Translations under genes and position numbers: made by a program
Notes under the pieces: generated by a model
What the model was told of the DNA's origin: nothing
The model's database searches: none
What the model saw: the letters and a program-made list of their open reading frames with translations, nothing else
Origin: Myoxocephalus aenaeus
Taxonomy: Eukaryota > Chordata > Actinopteri > Perciformes > Cottidae
Direction of reading: 5' to 3'
Length of the DNA: 64,000 bases
Assembly: GCA_038501785.1 (NCBI GenBank)
Contig: JBAMJR010000053.1
Span: forward strand, 2,188,001-2,252,000
In this document: one piece after another, positions 12,582-25,275 of the stretch
Numbering within the stretch: position 1 is the stretch's first letter
Layout of the letters: the number at the start of each line of letters is the position of its first letter

Positions 12582-12630
<49 letters not shown>

Positions 12631-13998
12631 CAAACTCGCTCTCTTTTCTCTTCTGAAAGGGAAACTGTTCTCGCATGCCAGCGAGTAAGCTGAGCGCAGC
12701 CCCCTTCTCTCTTCCTGTTCGCGACACACTCCACATGGCGTTTGTGGCGGGGGGGGTTGCTTTATGCTTCACTCTAGCGTCACAATAAACACACACTTGT
12801 GTTAAAGTCTGACGGCTGATTTAAGGCTTTAACAGGAAAGGTCCCAAAAGACCCAAATGCTCGTCCTCTTGATAAATATCCAGCTCATTTAATCTTTTCC
12901 ATTTGCTCCATAAACACTTTGGTGGTTTGGTGGTTGGTCGCGATGTGTTTTATACATCCGACATGTTTGGAATAAGAAAGAGAAGAGGAGACGCTGGGTG
13001 TTTTGGAATTTGCAGCGAACAGACCACCTTCGGAAAGTTACACATCGTCAACAGGCACACGGTTAAAGGGGCATTCTGGAGAGTTAATCTCGCACTTTCA
13101 TTCAGTTGGAGACAAACCTAAAACAGCTGGGGCTGAGATATCCTGACTTCTATTGCCTGATATGGTCCATTATCTAAAACAATTGGATCCTACTCTTCCC
13201 ATAATGAAACACCCTCTGAGTCAAACTTCATGTCTTTGTCTCCGTTCCATTCGACATACTAATTGCAATTCAGCATGCACCATATCATTTACAGCATGTT
13301 TTTAAAATCAACATTCTTCACTGTTTTATAGGGCAGAAGAATACATATAATATTATATCAATAACATATACTACTTTGGCATTTTTTGTAGACAGGACCA
13401 TGATATGCAATACATATTTTTTTTGTTTGCACACTACCGATTTGTCTGTAACAAACACAAGTAGTTTAGTGTGGAATTGGAGCAGCGGTAGTAAATTACT
13501 GTGACTTGTAAATTGCTTCTGACGAGTTAAACCAGCGGAGTTCCCCTTTAGTTGACAGGTGAGTCTGGGAAATGCCGTGTCGAAGCCCAACAACATTGAA
13601 AGACTATATTCCGAGATGAGGATATGTTTTCCGCTTCAACCTTCAGTGAAAAGCCCTTAACGCCCTGCAATGTGAAAACATGGAAATAAATGACATTAAT
13701 CAGTGACCAATGGTTCCCAAAGTGTGGAAAGGTCAAGCCGGCTAACTGAAAACAGATTTCTACTGCGTAACATTTGTTCATGTGTGAGGTTTACGCCTAA
13801 AAACTATTTCAATGTGAGAAGCGGTTTGATTGACCTCCGTACAGGTTGGAGACATACGATGAGAGTGGACATTGTTTTAGACGAAACGGTTGTGAAACAC
13901 TGCCGGGAAGCTTTGCAGTAGAAGTGATCACCTCAGTGTTACACAGCTCTAAAAGCTGACTTCACTTTCTCCACATGGAAAGAAAAGGAGTATAGTAT

Positions 13999-14050
<52 letters not shown>

Positions 14051-14403
14051 CAGACAAGCAGGGGCCTTTTTGATTTGAACAAATGTCTTTTGAAGCTTCT
14101 GCATTTCTTCCCTCCCCCCGCCCCCGAAAAAAGAGAAGAAAAAAAAATTGGCTCCCGAACAAAAGGAAGAGTGGCAGTTGACGCTGGATTCAGGAACCAA
14201 CCTACAAGAGCCGGCTTGCTCCTGTGCTCAACAACAAGCTATCAAAAACAGGTCGCGCTACTTCCTGGCCATAAAAGTTCTGCGTGATTGATGATATCTG
14301 TTTTATGTTTGTTTTGACTGGACGGAGTCCAGGTTTGCTGGACGGGGACGGGCACTTGCATGTCGGTGGAGGAAGTAGAGTATGAATATGAGAGAAGGGT
14401 TGG

Positions 14404-14443
<40 letters not shown>

Positions 14444-16018
14444 CCCTGCCGCTCCCACCTGACGGGGAATCAATGTACAGAGACACTCAGAGCGGCGAGA
14501 TGTGTAGCTCTCATTCCCGCATGTCCCTGAGTCAGGGTGTCAGAAGGTCATGGCCAGCCTCCTCCTTCCTTCTTCCTCCCTCCTCCCTCCTCCCTCCTTC
14601 CTCCTCCTCCTCCTCCCGTCTGGAGGGGGAAAAAAACGTTTCTTTATTGAGATAACAAGACCAATATCCGCCTACTTCTGCTTCGGGAGAATAGCCAAAC
14701 ATTTACTGAAGAACTGAGTGACTAAGGAGCTTTGAGTTTTGAGAGCAAAGTCCCAGCTGAACCGATGCAACCCTGCAGTTTTGTTTACGTAGTTGTAGTT
14801 CATCTGGGTCAGGCTCAGCTGAAATCCTCCGTCTTAGATTCTCATGCGCATCACTTGTGTGATTTTTGTGTGTGTTGAAAGACAGAAAACAATACGAGTA
14901 TTTTCTGATTCGAGTGACTCAAAACACAGCGTGTGTGCAGGAAGGAAACGCTCAGAAATGTGACACACTAGAAAATCTGAACACAACAGTTTTTTTTATT
15001 TTAGAAATGACTATACATTACTTTTGATAACCATTACTTGTTATGCTACACAGCGATAGGAAATACGAGTTCAATTGACTTATATTCTTGTTCCTAGATT
15101 CATTTTCTATTTGAATATGCAGCTGAAACTGAGATCTTGGCCCCGCTTGTAGAGACTTGTGTCTCATTCATCAACTAGTGGCACTGAAAACCTTTAATGG
15201 CTGAATACAGTAGATGACTATAGTTAAAACAGCCTGTAGAGCCATTCAGGGAGGTCCACAGAAGTAAAGCTGGTCTGGAGGCAGATTTGTGTCTAAATGG
15301 AGGTGTGTCTTAAACTTTACCACCAAAATATATACTACCTTTTTGAAAGTAGAAAGTCCCGTGGTTGTTGGATCCGTCCACCTCCTTATCCCTCCATAGT
15401 TAGTCTTCCTCCCTGTCTAACACAACGTCACTAGCTCTGACTGTTGCACATGGATGCATTTCATTTGTGTGGCCCACCAAGACGGAGGCTCCTAATCGTC
15501 TTTCCATTGGCATTGTTACCGCGCCACCGCCACGTAAATGCGCCGGTAACTGATTTCTCTGAGCTCACGTAGCAAGTAGTTGACGTTAGCTCCTGTGCTA
15601 ATCAGAACCCGTGGATGGGGAGCGTTAGCTTGCTAACAAAGCAACATAAAAACGACAATCGGCCGTGTCTCTTCATCTTTGCTGAGCTTGGACACTATGG
15701 CCCTTTTTAAAAATGGGACAAGCTAGAGGGAGCCACACTCGCGGGTCACTTTTTTTTGTCAGCCAAAGTATCAGGAGGCAGTCGTTCAGTCGGGTGAGAG
15801 GAACACGAGGAGCAGTGCGAGAGTCGGTGCTAAACGGTGAGCGTGGACGGGACCTCGGCGCTCCACAGCAGGACGGACCTCATTAACTCGTCTGGCTGCG
15901 AGGGGAAGCTGAAGGCTTCTGTACCGCCACAACGAAACAAGATACCAGTGATCTCATCCTCCTCTTCCCTTCATTCATCCCGAGCGCTTATGAGTTGCCT
16001 TGGCAACTTGTGCGCGGT

Positions 16019-16051
<33 letters not shown>

Positions 16052-16176
16052 CGGGGGCCTGAGAAACCACAAAGTGAAAATTATGTGTCATCAGAGAGGA
16101 TTAGGAGCCCACGGTTTAGTCAAGGGCTCGGGATCCTGCTGCTGTCGTCGTGCCTGAGGGTGGTTTTAGTCAATGT

Positions 16177-16244
<68 letters not shown>

Positions 16245-18092
16245 AGAAACGCACACATTCACTCTCAGGAACGCCGTGAATCCGAGACGCATTTCGACAG
16301 AGCGAGGCAGACTGATGACGAGGAAGACGGAAATTGATTTCCTTCTTGTAACCTGCGACACGTCTGTAACAGATTCTCTGACAGAAAACACCTGAAAGGA
16401 CAAATGTATCAGAGGAAGTGTGTGAATGTGCGGAGGGAACAGAGTTTCAGGGACCAAGGCGCTCCTTCCCTTTCCACCTCGACGTAAGCAAAGGATCTTT
16501 CCGTCTCACTGGCTGCACTGCGACAGAAGTTTTTTTTTTTTTTAAAGTAAGAAACTTGCAACTTAAATGCTTACGTTTATTTGACAGCTGAAATCGGATG
16601 AGATCAAGCGTCGACGCAGGTGCAAACACATCTCTGATTCACCTGCGTTTATAGTTTTGCCAGCTCGCTGAGCAACGTTGGCATCGGAAGACAAAGACAC
16701 GTCAACGGAGAGAGAGAGGGGAAAGAAATGGTGACGTCTTGTGGCGCACTGTGAACTCATCTTACCGTGACGTACGAGTACGGGGTTAAATATTATCGTA
16801 CAAGTCTCATCCTGATCCAAACACACCGCTTTAAACAGATATACGTTGGTATGGAACAATGCAGTACGGCTCGCCTGCTTCGCTGCACACATTGGTCCCA
16901 TCCCGGAGAAGGTATGCAGTCACAAGATGTGAGCAAGAACATTCGGGGCAGTGCATGAGTGTCCCCACTCTGTGAAGTTCACTTGGGCGCCGGCCAAGTA
17001 TCCGTTTTCGCTTCCTGTTTGACTTTCCTTCCTCTTTTTCTCTGCGTCTCCGTTTGGTCCGCGCTGCTGCTCTCATCACTCTTTCCTTTCCGTTTCCACT
17101 CTTTTGCTTTTCTGGTCTCCGTCTCGGCTTGTCTGTTAATGCACCTCCTCCCGGCGTCGCTCTCTAACCTTACCGCAGGAAGTTTCCTGTTCTGAAACGG
17201 AGCCCACGCTGGATTGCTTCCTGCCAAAGTGCGTTGTGGGACACATTTGTTTGGGCCCTCTCCTCCTCCTCCTCCTCCTCCTCGTTGCTGCTTCCTCCTT
17301 CGGGCTCCGTGCAGATGGCTGAGGCCGGCAGACCGGATCTCCGAGGGGTTTTGGCAGAGCAGCACCTCTCTCCGGCTCTGGAGAGCGAGCGCACCGCAGC
17401 CGTGACCCCGCGACCCCGGGCTTCACTGCTGCCCGCCCCGGCAGCCACCAGAGAGACAAACGTACAGCTGGTGCATTCAGTGCAGATGGCGGCTTGATCC
17501 AATATTGATTTAGGGTCAATGATGTAGGAGTATTCCAGTGCAGCCGACATCCATCCTTGTTATAGTCAAATGTAACATGAAATAATAGGTAGAAGCTACA
17601 AAAGACACTTTTTATGTTTAAGAAAACAGCTGTTCTCTTAAGACGTTACGTGATTTTCTTTTATTATTGATTAAAGTCACCTATACATCAAAGGGATTTC
17701 CATAAAGCATATTAAACAAACTAGGGCCTAGCGATACGGCAGCCTAGATATGATGTCTACTGTTGCCACGAAGCCAATCCCAGAAACCCAGTAAGGAGTA
17801 AGAAGAAATACGCTTCCTTATCTGCCCACCACCCGCTCCTGTGGTTGTGGAACACCTGCATCCCGCTCTCTGACGCTTTCTCAGGACGTCTGTTGACAAG
17901 CTGAGGGTCAGAGCCTGACGGGTTGTAAGCTGCGCTCCAGATAACCGAGGCCTTCCCGGGCTTATCGGCAGCGCTCGTGCCGCCGTGTGAACGTAGAGGA
18001 CTAGAAGGGAAGGGGAGAAATGGGGAATCTAGACAGGGTTTCATTTTTTTTTATTGATTGCTCTTTGTGAAAACTTCCTCTGTTTGACGGGT

Positions 18093-18126
<34 letters not shown>

Positions 18127-21100
18127 GGAGGGGGCCTGAAAGCGAGCACACGGTTCCTATTACTTGTCTGACAGTGACATTGGCGGCCCAAGATAACAGC
18201 TGTCCGACTCCCAGAGGAAGTGTTTGAGGCCGGGCGATAAGTGAGATGTAAGAAACGAGTCGGAGCTATACACTGGTGTGAGTCTGTGTGTGTGTGTGTG
18301 TGTGAGTGAGAGAGAGAGTGAGAAAGGGAGGTGAGTCCTAAGTCATACTGTAAATCTTTTGGTTACACCAAGACTGCAAAAGGATACGATGCGGTGGCGG
18401 TATCTAAACCAGGGTCAAAACATTGTGTGTAACGCTAACATGCAAATCATGTTATGTCAGATAATATCAAGGATATCCGAGTTTGAGAACATTTCAGAAA
18501 TAGTCTCAGTGGTTGGACATGCATCTCGTAATCAAATTGTATGAAGCCAGATGAACTTCTGCTCTAACTCCATTTAAAAAAAGGCAATTGGTCGAAGGAA
18601 GTTAATGTAAGCCGCATTAAGGATACAAAAAGACGTCCTCAGATTACAGATATATTTGGTGCAAATGAGGATTATTACACACACATTACAACAGAACGAC
18701 CCTCTGATGTTAGTGGGTGGAAATTCACCCAGTTCAGAGCAACACTTTACAGTTTATTGATATTGTTGCTAGTCCTCCGAGGTTTCTTTGCCGTTAAGCT
18801 AGCTTGCGCACAAGTTAGCCCTTCAACATCACGAATGAATGAATTAAAATGTAATCGCCATTTCTGTTTTTATTCAGATTTTGATTGTGTTTTTTTTTGT
18901 TGCTATTCTGCTATTTAACAAAACGATTTATTTCTGCACTCTTGCACCTGATCTGAGAAAATGCTTTGACAACCACTCTGCACAACACCTTTTGTTGAGC
19001 TTTTTTCTTCCTGATTTTTCTGAATACAATTTCCACAGTGACGCCTCCTAAATGCTTGTCGGTCACCAGCGCAGATGTTTTACACTCCTGTTCCCACGGC
19101 AGCGAAAGAAACATTTCAGAGTGCGAGGGAGGAACAGAAAAGATACCATCGTTTCTGTTTCCTCGGCTGTCTTTCCCTCCATGTGTCCTTGTCCATCTAT
19201 ACACAAACTAATAAACTGTCCGTCCTGTGATGTGCCTGACTGCACAGATCATAACAGATCAAATAGAATAACAGTCGCTCTCTCTTTCTCATATCCCTTT
19301 TTTATCCGTGTGATTCGTGCTGTTTTCTTCCCCTTAACCTATCATCTTCTAATCTTTAATTCTAACCTCCTCTCCCTTTCTGACGGTCTCCTCCTTCATC
19401 TTTTTTTTTCTGCTGCCGTTCCCGTAATCACTCCCTCCTTTTGGCTTTTATCTCCACTTCCTCAATATCCTTTTTACTGCCTCTGCCTCCTTCCTTCCTC
19501 TCCCCCTCCCCCTTCACCCTCCCCTCCTTCCTGCCTTTCCTTCTTTTCTTCCTTCCTCCCCCCCACCGACCCCCGTCCTTCTGCACCCTCCTCCGCTGAG
19601 CTCATCCTTCTTTTCTTCCTTCCTTCCATCCCCTCTGCTTTGTCGCTTCTTTACCAAACCTGGTCTCAACTCCATTTCCTCCACCGTTCTTCCTCCCACC
19701 TCCAGGTTTGCAGCCAGTCTTCTGGTGCAGGGAGGACGTGGCCCAGTGGCTGCGATGGGCCGAGAAGGAGTTCGCCCTGCGGCCGATCACCAGCGGCTCC
19801 TTCCAGATGAACGGCAAAGCCCTGCTGCTGCTCACCAAGGAGGACTTCCGCTACCGGTCGCCCCACTCTGGTACTTTTACCTTTCCTTGTTTCCACCTGC
19901 TCATGAATTTCGCGGAGATCACAGGCGGTGTAGTCCGGACCGGGAAAGCCGGAGACATCAGTGAAAAGTTTGACAAATGAGTCACTTTCACTGATTGCAT
20001 CAGATGGTTCTTCCAGACCAGCTGGAGCAGCAACAAGACTGGAAAACAGGAGTTGCCAACTAGGGAGAAAGAGCACTTTTAGATCATGGAAAATAAGTGC
20101 AATTATACATAGACGCTCTTCTTCTGAGGATAGAGAGTAACACATGCGGTCTTAAAAAGGCTGATAGGACTACATCACATTGCTCTTGATAAACAAACAT
20201 CTAGGATCACACATTTGCTAAATGTAATTGGGTCTGTGACCACTTGGTCCGCTGTTGCCCTTTGTGGTTTCGACCAATATTATAGTTTATTTGTGCCGAT
20301 GTAGCTTTAAAATCAATGTGTTGACGGCCAAACTACACCCCTTTTAAAACAGATCAATAAAGTGCAGAGGCGGAAAGCAGCCGTTACAGCGAGGCTTCTG
20401 GGGGGAGGAAGTAGGGGACGGTTTATCAGGAAGTGCAAAACCGACCTCAACTGTCTCCCCGCCAACGCTAGCTGCCGGGTGCATGAACAAAATGCTAATA
20501 AATAAGTCAACCGATTTCCTTTGCAGGGTTTTTGGGGATTTCTGTTTCGACGTTAATCCGGATTCAAAGTCTGATTGTGCGTCAGGGCTGTGTGGTCATG
20601 AGGATGAAATGAGCCATCAGCGTTGTGAAATATTAAGATAACACGAAGGATTAACCCTCCACAGCCTGGAAATAAAAGAATCAAGTGAGGGAGTTGTACA
20701 TAGGACTAAAAATTAATGCATAATCAATGCGGAAATAGACAGGGACATAAAAGAATTGATGAATAAACGAATGAAAGCGAACCGACTGGTCACAGGATCG
20801 ATTCTGCTCCATAAAGCTGAGCTTCTGATGTTAGCTCGCCGCAAGATCTTTGGCTGGATGAATACTTTAAATCCATTTAGACTTGTAAAAAAGTAAAGAC
20901 ATTTATTTATTTTGCCATCAATTACCAACATCTATGAATTATTTATTTTATTAGGCTTTTTATTACATTATGTATGTATTTAATTCAGCTTTTATTTATT
21001 TTATTTAACATTTAAAGTACTCATTTATTTCAGCATTTATTTATGCATTTGATTTAGACACCGATTAATTTAACAAGTCATTAATCCTTCGTAGAACCAA

Positions 21101-24100
21101 TCAGGAAGTGAGCTTGGTTCAGTATATATTTCCTACAGACCCCAATGTGTCTCTTTTTTATATTTTATTACACGTTGTGAGGAATAAACTTTAGAGCGAT
21201 GTGACCCAGCTGACAGCTGTTGTCAGGCTTGTGTGTTTCCAGTTCAACAAAAATGTTCACATCCTGTGAAGAAATTGTGGTTTTCGTGGGGGGGGGGGGG
21301 GGAATTGGAAAACGTGATTCATCATCGCAGGTTTTATTATTTGTCTTCAGTCGTCTCAATGTGACACTGGTTTCACGCATTAGCAGCCGTGGACGCTACG
21401 ATAACATTATTTTCAAACACAGGGTGTGGAGAGATAAAGCCGACAGCGATTGATTACGTTTTAATATTAGTTAGTCTTGGCCCTGTTGTCAGTGACATCA
21501 GTAGAAAAAGTCATTTTCGGGAACCGAGCGAGTTATTTGGCCGGCGATGCGTCTGTTTCCTCCTTTAGGGGATTGTAAGAGTGCAGTTCCCATCTGTCTG
21601 TGGCATATTTTCCTTTTGTAGAGGTTTAAGAATAACACTTTTTTCTTTTTCTTTCCCCTGGAATGTCTTAACCTCACGTCCCACAATGAGCCACACAGCC
21701 TACGCTACCGCTACAGGTTTGGACTTGAAACGTAAAGCCGCAAAAAGGGTTCGCGAGTCGATCAGCTGTGACGAACTGTCAGATGACACCTCCTGCGGGT
21801 TTCTTCAAAGTCTTTGTCATCGTGAGCCTCGGTGACTTTGAGACGACACCTGTAGTTTTCAAACTCGCGTTCGTGCGATCCAAAATCGAAGCAAACGTTC
21901 AAGCACCAGGAAGCGGGGATTTACCCGCACAAGAAAGTGAGAACTGAAAGGAGTGTGTGTGTGTGTGTGTGTGTGATCACCATCACTTCCTTTAAGAGAA
22001 TCATTTCCTTGTTATGGTAATCCCTTAAGCAAAAAAAAAAAAAAAAAGGTCCTTCAGGCTATGTGTGATGGCAGCCTTTGTTAAAATCAGTTATTCTTTA
22101 ACCGCGTAAGTGTTCGGTCCCGTTGGCGGGAGAGGAGCCGTCCCCGTCGGCGTCGAGGCAAAACAAACAGCTGTTAATGATTGAGCCGGCTTCCTGCTCG
22201 CGGCCGTGTGCCTGGTGTCACCACTACTGTATAAGCACTTAAAAGGAGAATGCCGGGGTCGTATAGAGCACCGGCCCCTTTACTTGTGTCAACATCCAGT
22301 TCACGTCGGCCCGCTAAACGCACACATCCCTGGAATATCTCGGAAATGCCTTTTCTAATGATAAGGCGTGAGTCGCCATGACGTCACTCCTCTGTTCCCT
22401 CGGAGGCTCTTCCATTATTGCTCAAGCTCCCGGTTGCCTGGAAAGCAGAGAGGAAGAAGAAGAAGAAGAAGAAGAAGAAGAAGGGGGAACCTGAGTCTGC
22501 GGATGACGTCAATGTTAATTTCTCATGTCATGCCGGCTGCCCAGGGTAACCTCTGACCTCTTGTATCTCTGCAGGGGACGTCCTGTACGAGCTGCTGCAG
22601 CACATCCTGAAGCAGAGGAAGCCCCACGTGTTTTACCCGTCGGCCTACTTCCCTGGGAACTCCTTCCACTCGCTGCCTGAAAGCGCCGCGCAGCACCTGA
22701 AGCTTGAAGGTCAGTCCCACGAAAACGGCATTACCCATGAACCCTTGCTCGGTCATCAAAAAGATGGAATAAATGCTATTTTAAAAACCCAGCGGTCGAC
22801 TCCCCCTGCAGCATCTCCGACGCTATTTCAGCTACATCTATCAGCCATGTTTATAAAGAAGTGGAAATATGAAATAATATATCATTATTATATTCGTTAT
22901 ACTATCGCACAGTGTTTCTTTTCGTGCACCAATCACCAAGCCAATGTCCTTGTAAGTGCAAACACACATGGCAATAAACCGTTTCTGATTCAGATTATAA
23001 TGTTGTGAATAGCCCATCATCAATCCTCCCGCAGCTATTCATATACTTTTACAGTCGTACAATTGCCCAGCTGTCATCTACAATCAACACATATTTGTCT
23101 TCACACTTCCAAAGTCATAAAAGTTGTGAGTGAACATTTTGCCACAGAATTTATTAATCCAAAATCCAATGGAAAAATCCCATTGACCTTTTCATAATAT
23201 TAGGTGGGTATAGGGCGGCTAATTTGATCCTCTAGTGGCAGATCTGCTACATCATTGTGTAGCTATATATAACTGATGCTACTTATTTTAAGACTGTAAT
23301 TACATGTTCCAAATATAAAGTTGGAGCTGATTGTTCATGCTAATTACACTCAGGGTTATTTTCTTGAAAAGTATTTCTTGTTGTAATCAAGGAAGTAATG
23401 GTCCTGTTAAGCGTACGGTAATACCTGAGTGTGTTTTCTGGCTGTGACCCAGCAACAATCAGACTGGTTGGATTGGGAACTTCTCATGATGGCAGTAAAA
23501 CCTGCTCCACGAGGAAACGCTGCTCTGTTTAAAGACACTGCAGACGCAGGTTTGCTGCTTTACGTCACTCCTGTCTTCCTGGTTTCAAACCACTTTGTAT
23601 TTTTTTTTTCGTTGCTTGTTCCTTGAAGGAATTAAAGCAAAATTCTCACCACAAAACAGAGAACTTCTGAAACTCCTCCAAAAATATTATAATCAGCATT
23701 CTCAGCCTCACTGCAGGATATTGGTGACACCTAGTGGTCTTTTTCTGTGTGAAGCCAGAGAAACCAGTAATAAGCACCTTTGCAGTGGGAACACATTACT
23801 GCTCAAGTTGTACAATCTCTAAACGGCTGTGAGAACTATGAAAAGCTACAATCTACTACACACTCTGGTACTTTGAACAAACACAAGCGGAGACCGGCTT
23901 CTTACGATTTGAGATTCAGACAAACCAATGTGAACATCCTGGATTACATCGGCACTGAACAGTCCCGAAATCATCGACGCCGCCGTTAAGCTCATAATGT
24001 GTGGTAGTTTCTTCGAGGCCGGAGTCGGTCAGAGTCTTTGAAAGTTGCTCTTTTTCTGACTCTGCCGTTGATCGCCAAGATGTGTTCACTGAAAAACACC

Positions 24101-25191
24101 AATCATGAACAGTCCAAAGATATTCAGCTTAATATAAAGCAAGACCTCGTGGAGCAACTTGAGAAGCTGGAACCATCAAATGTTATGCATTTCATATTAT
24201 AAAATAGATATAAAACGCTGTGATTTAGTTGCATTTATTGCTCACTTATTGTATTATTTGTAACCACAGAAACGGTACGGCGGGCCCCGCGAGGTTCAGA
24301 GCCGCTCCCCGAGCACCCGCCCACCATCGAGCTGCGGCACCGCTCCCGCTCGCCCCACATCCCGACCGCCCGGCGCTCGCCTCCGGAGCCCAACCACCAA
24401 CGCGCCGCCAGCGAAGACCACCTCCAGACGTTCTCCCAGCTGCCCGACAGCAACCACCACCTGTCCGAGGAGATGTACCCTCTGTCGGTGTCCCCGGCCG
24501 CGCCCAACGGCCGCTGCGGGACGCCCCGAGAGGCCCCCTGCCCGGGCAGCCCGGGGGGCCAGGAGGCGGGCCCTCCTCGCGTCATCCAGCTCATGCCCAG
24601 CGCCATCATGAACCCCCTGCTCCTCAGCCCGAGCCGGGGCGGCGGCGGGGGCGGCGCCGCCATGGACTTCAGGCACGGCCGCGGCGGACCCCCGTCTCAC
24701 GCGACGCTGGAGAACGGCCGCGAGGGGAAAGTCCACAGCCACCACCACCATCAGGTGCCGCTGTCCCAGCAGCAGCAGCAGCATCTACTGCAGCAGCAGC
24801 AGCAGCAGGAGGAGGCGCTCTACAGGAACCACGTCATCATGCCCGTGTCTCCTCCAGAAGAGCCACAGATACCCATCGGACGGATAGCAGGTAACGCTTA
24901 GCCCTCTCAAGGTCGACGCTACGAGAGGTCGGCTTCACATCGACTTCAAATCATCTCGTCCCTGCTGCAACTGTCTGGGCATCACAACACAAAAGCCACC
25001 CAGCTCATGCTAACTCCGCCTGTGTTTCCCTGTCGCGTCCTTGCAGACTGCAGGCTGCTGTGGGACTACGTCTACCAGCTCCTGTCAGACAGCAGGTACG
25101 AGAACTACATCCGCTGGGAGGATACAGAGAGCAAAGTCTTCCGCATCATGGACCCCAACGGCCTGGCCAGGCTCTGGGGAAATCACAAGGT

Positions 25192-25275
<84 letters not shown>

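Larger units (their letters stand above)
7139..19705 (+). other. etv6: etv6 intron 2
   Basis: A 12.6-kb phase-1 intron and the largest in the gene, with a GTGAGT donor and a pyrimidine-rich tract ending in CTCCAG. It holds many microsatellites, a common teleost repeat at about 10735, a complete MITE at 10948-11283, a cluster of GT/CA/C tracts at 12.0-12.6 kb and a 33-nt G run at 18093. No coding exon was recognised. Confidence 0.85.

Noticed and set aside
12266..12796. A 176-codon minus-strand open frame.
   Set aside because: It is made largely of Thr-His and Val-Cys repeats from the CA/GT microsatellites.
19052..19810. A 252-codon plus-strand open frame running into etv6 exon 3.
   Set aside because: It is out of frame with the PNT domain and is mostly the pyrimidine tract before the acceptor, giving Ser/Pro/Leu-rich nonsense.
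24296..24784. A 162-codon minus-strand frame opposite etv6 exon 5.
   Set aside because: It is the antisense shadow of a GC-rich coding exon with no family resemblance.
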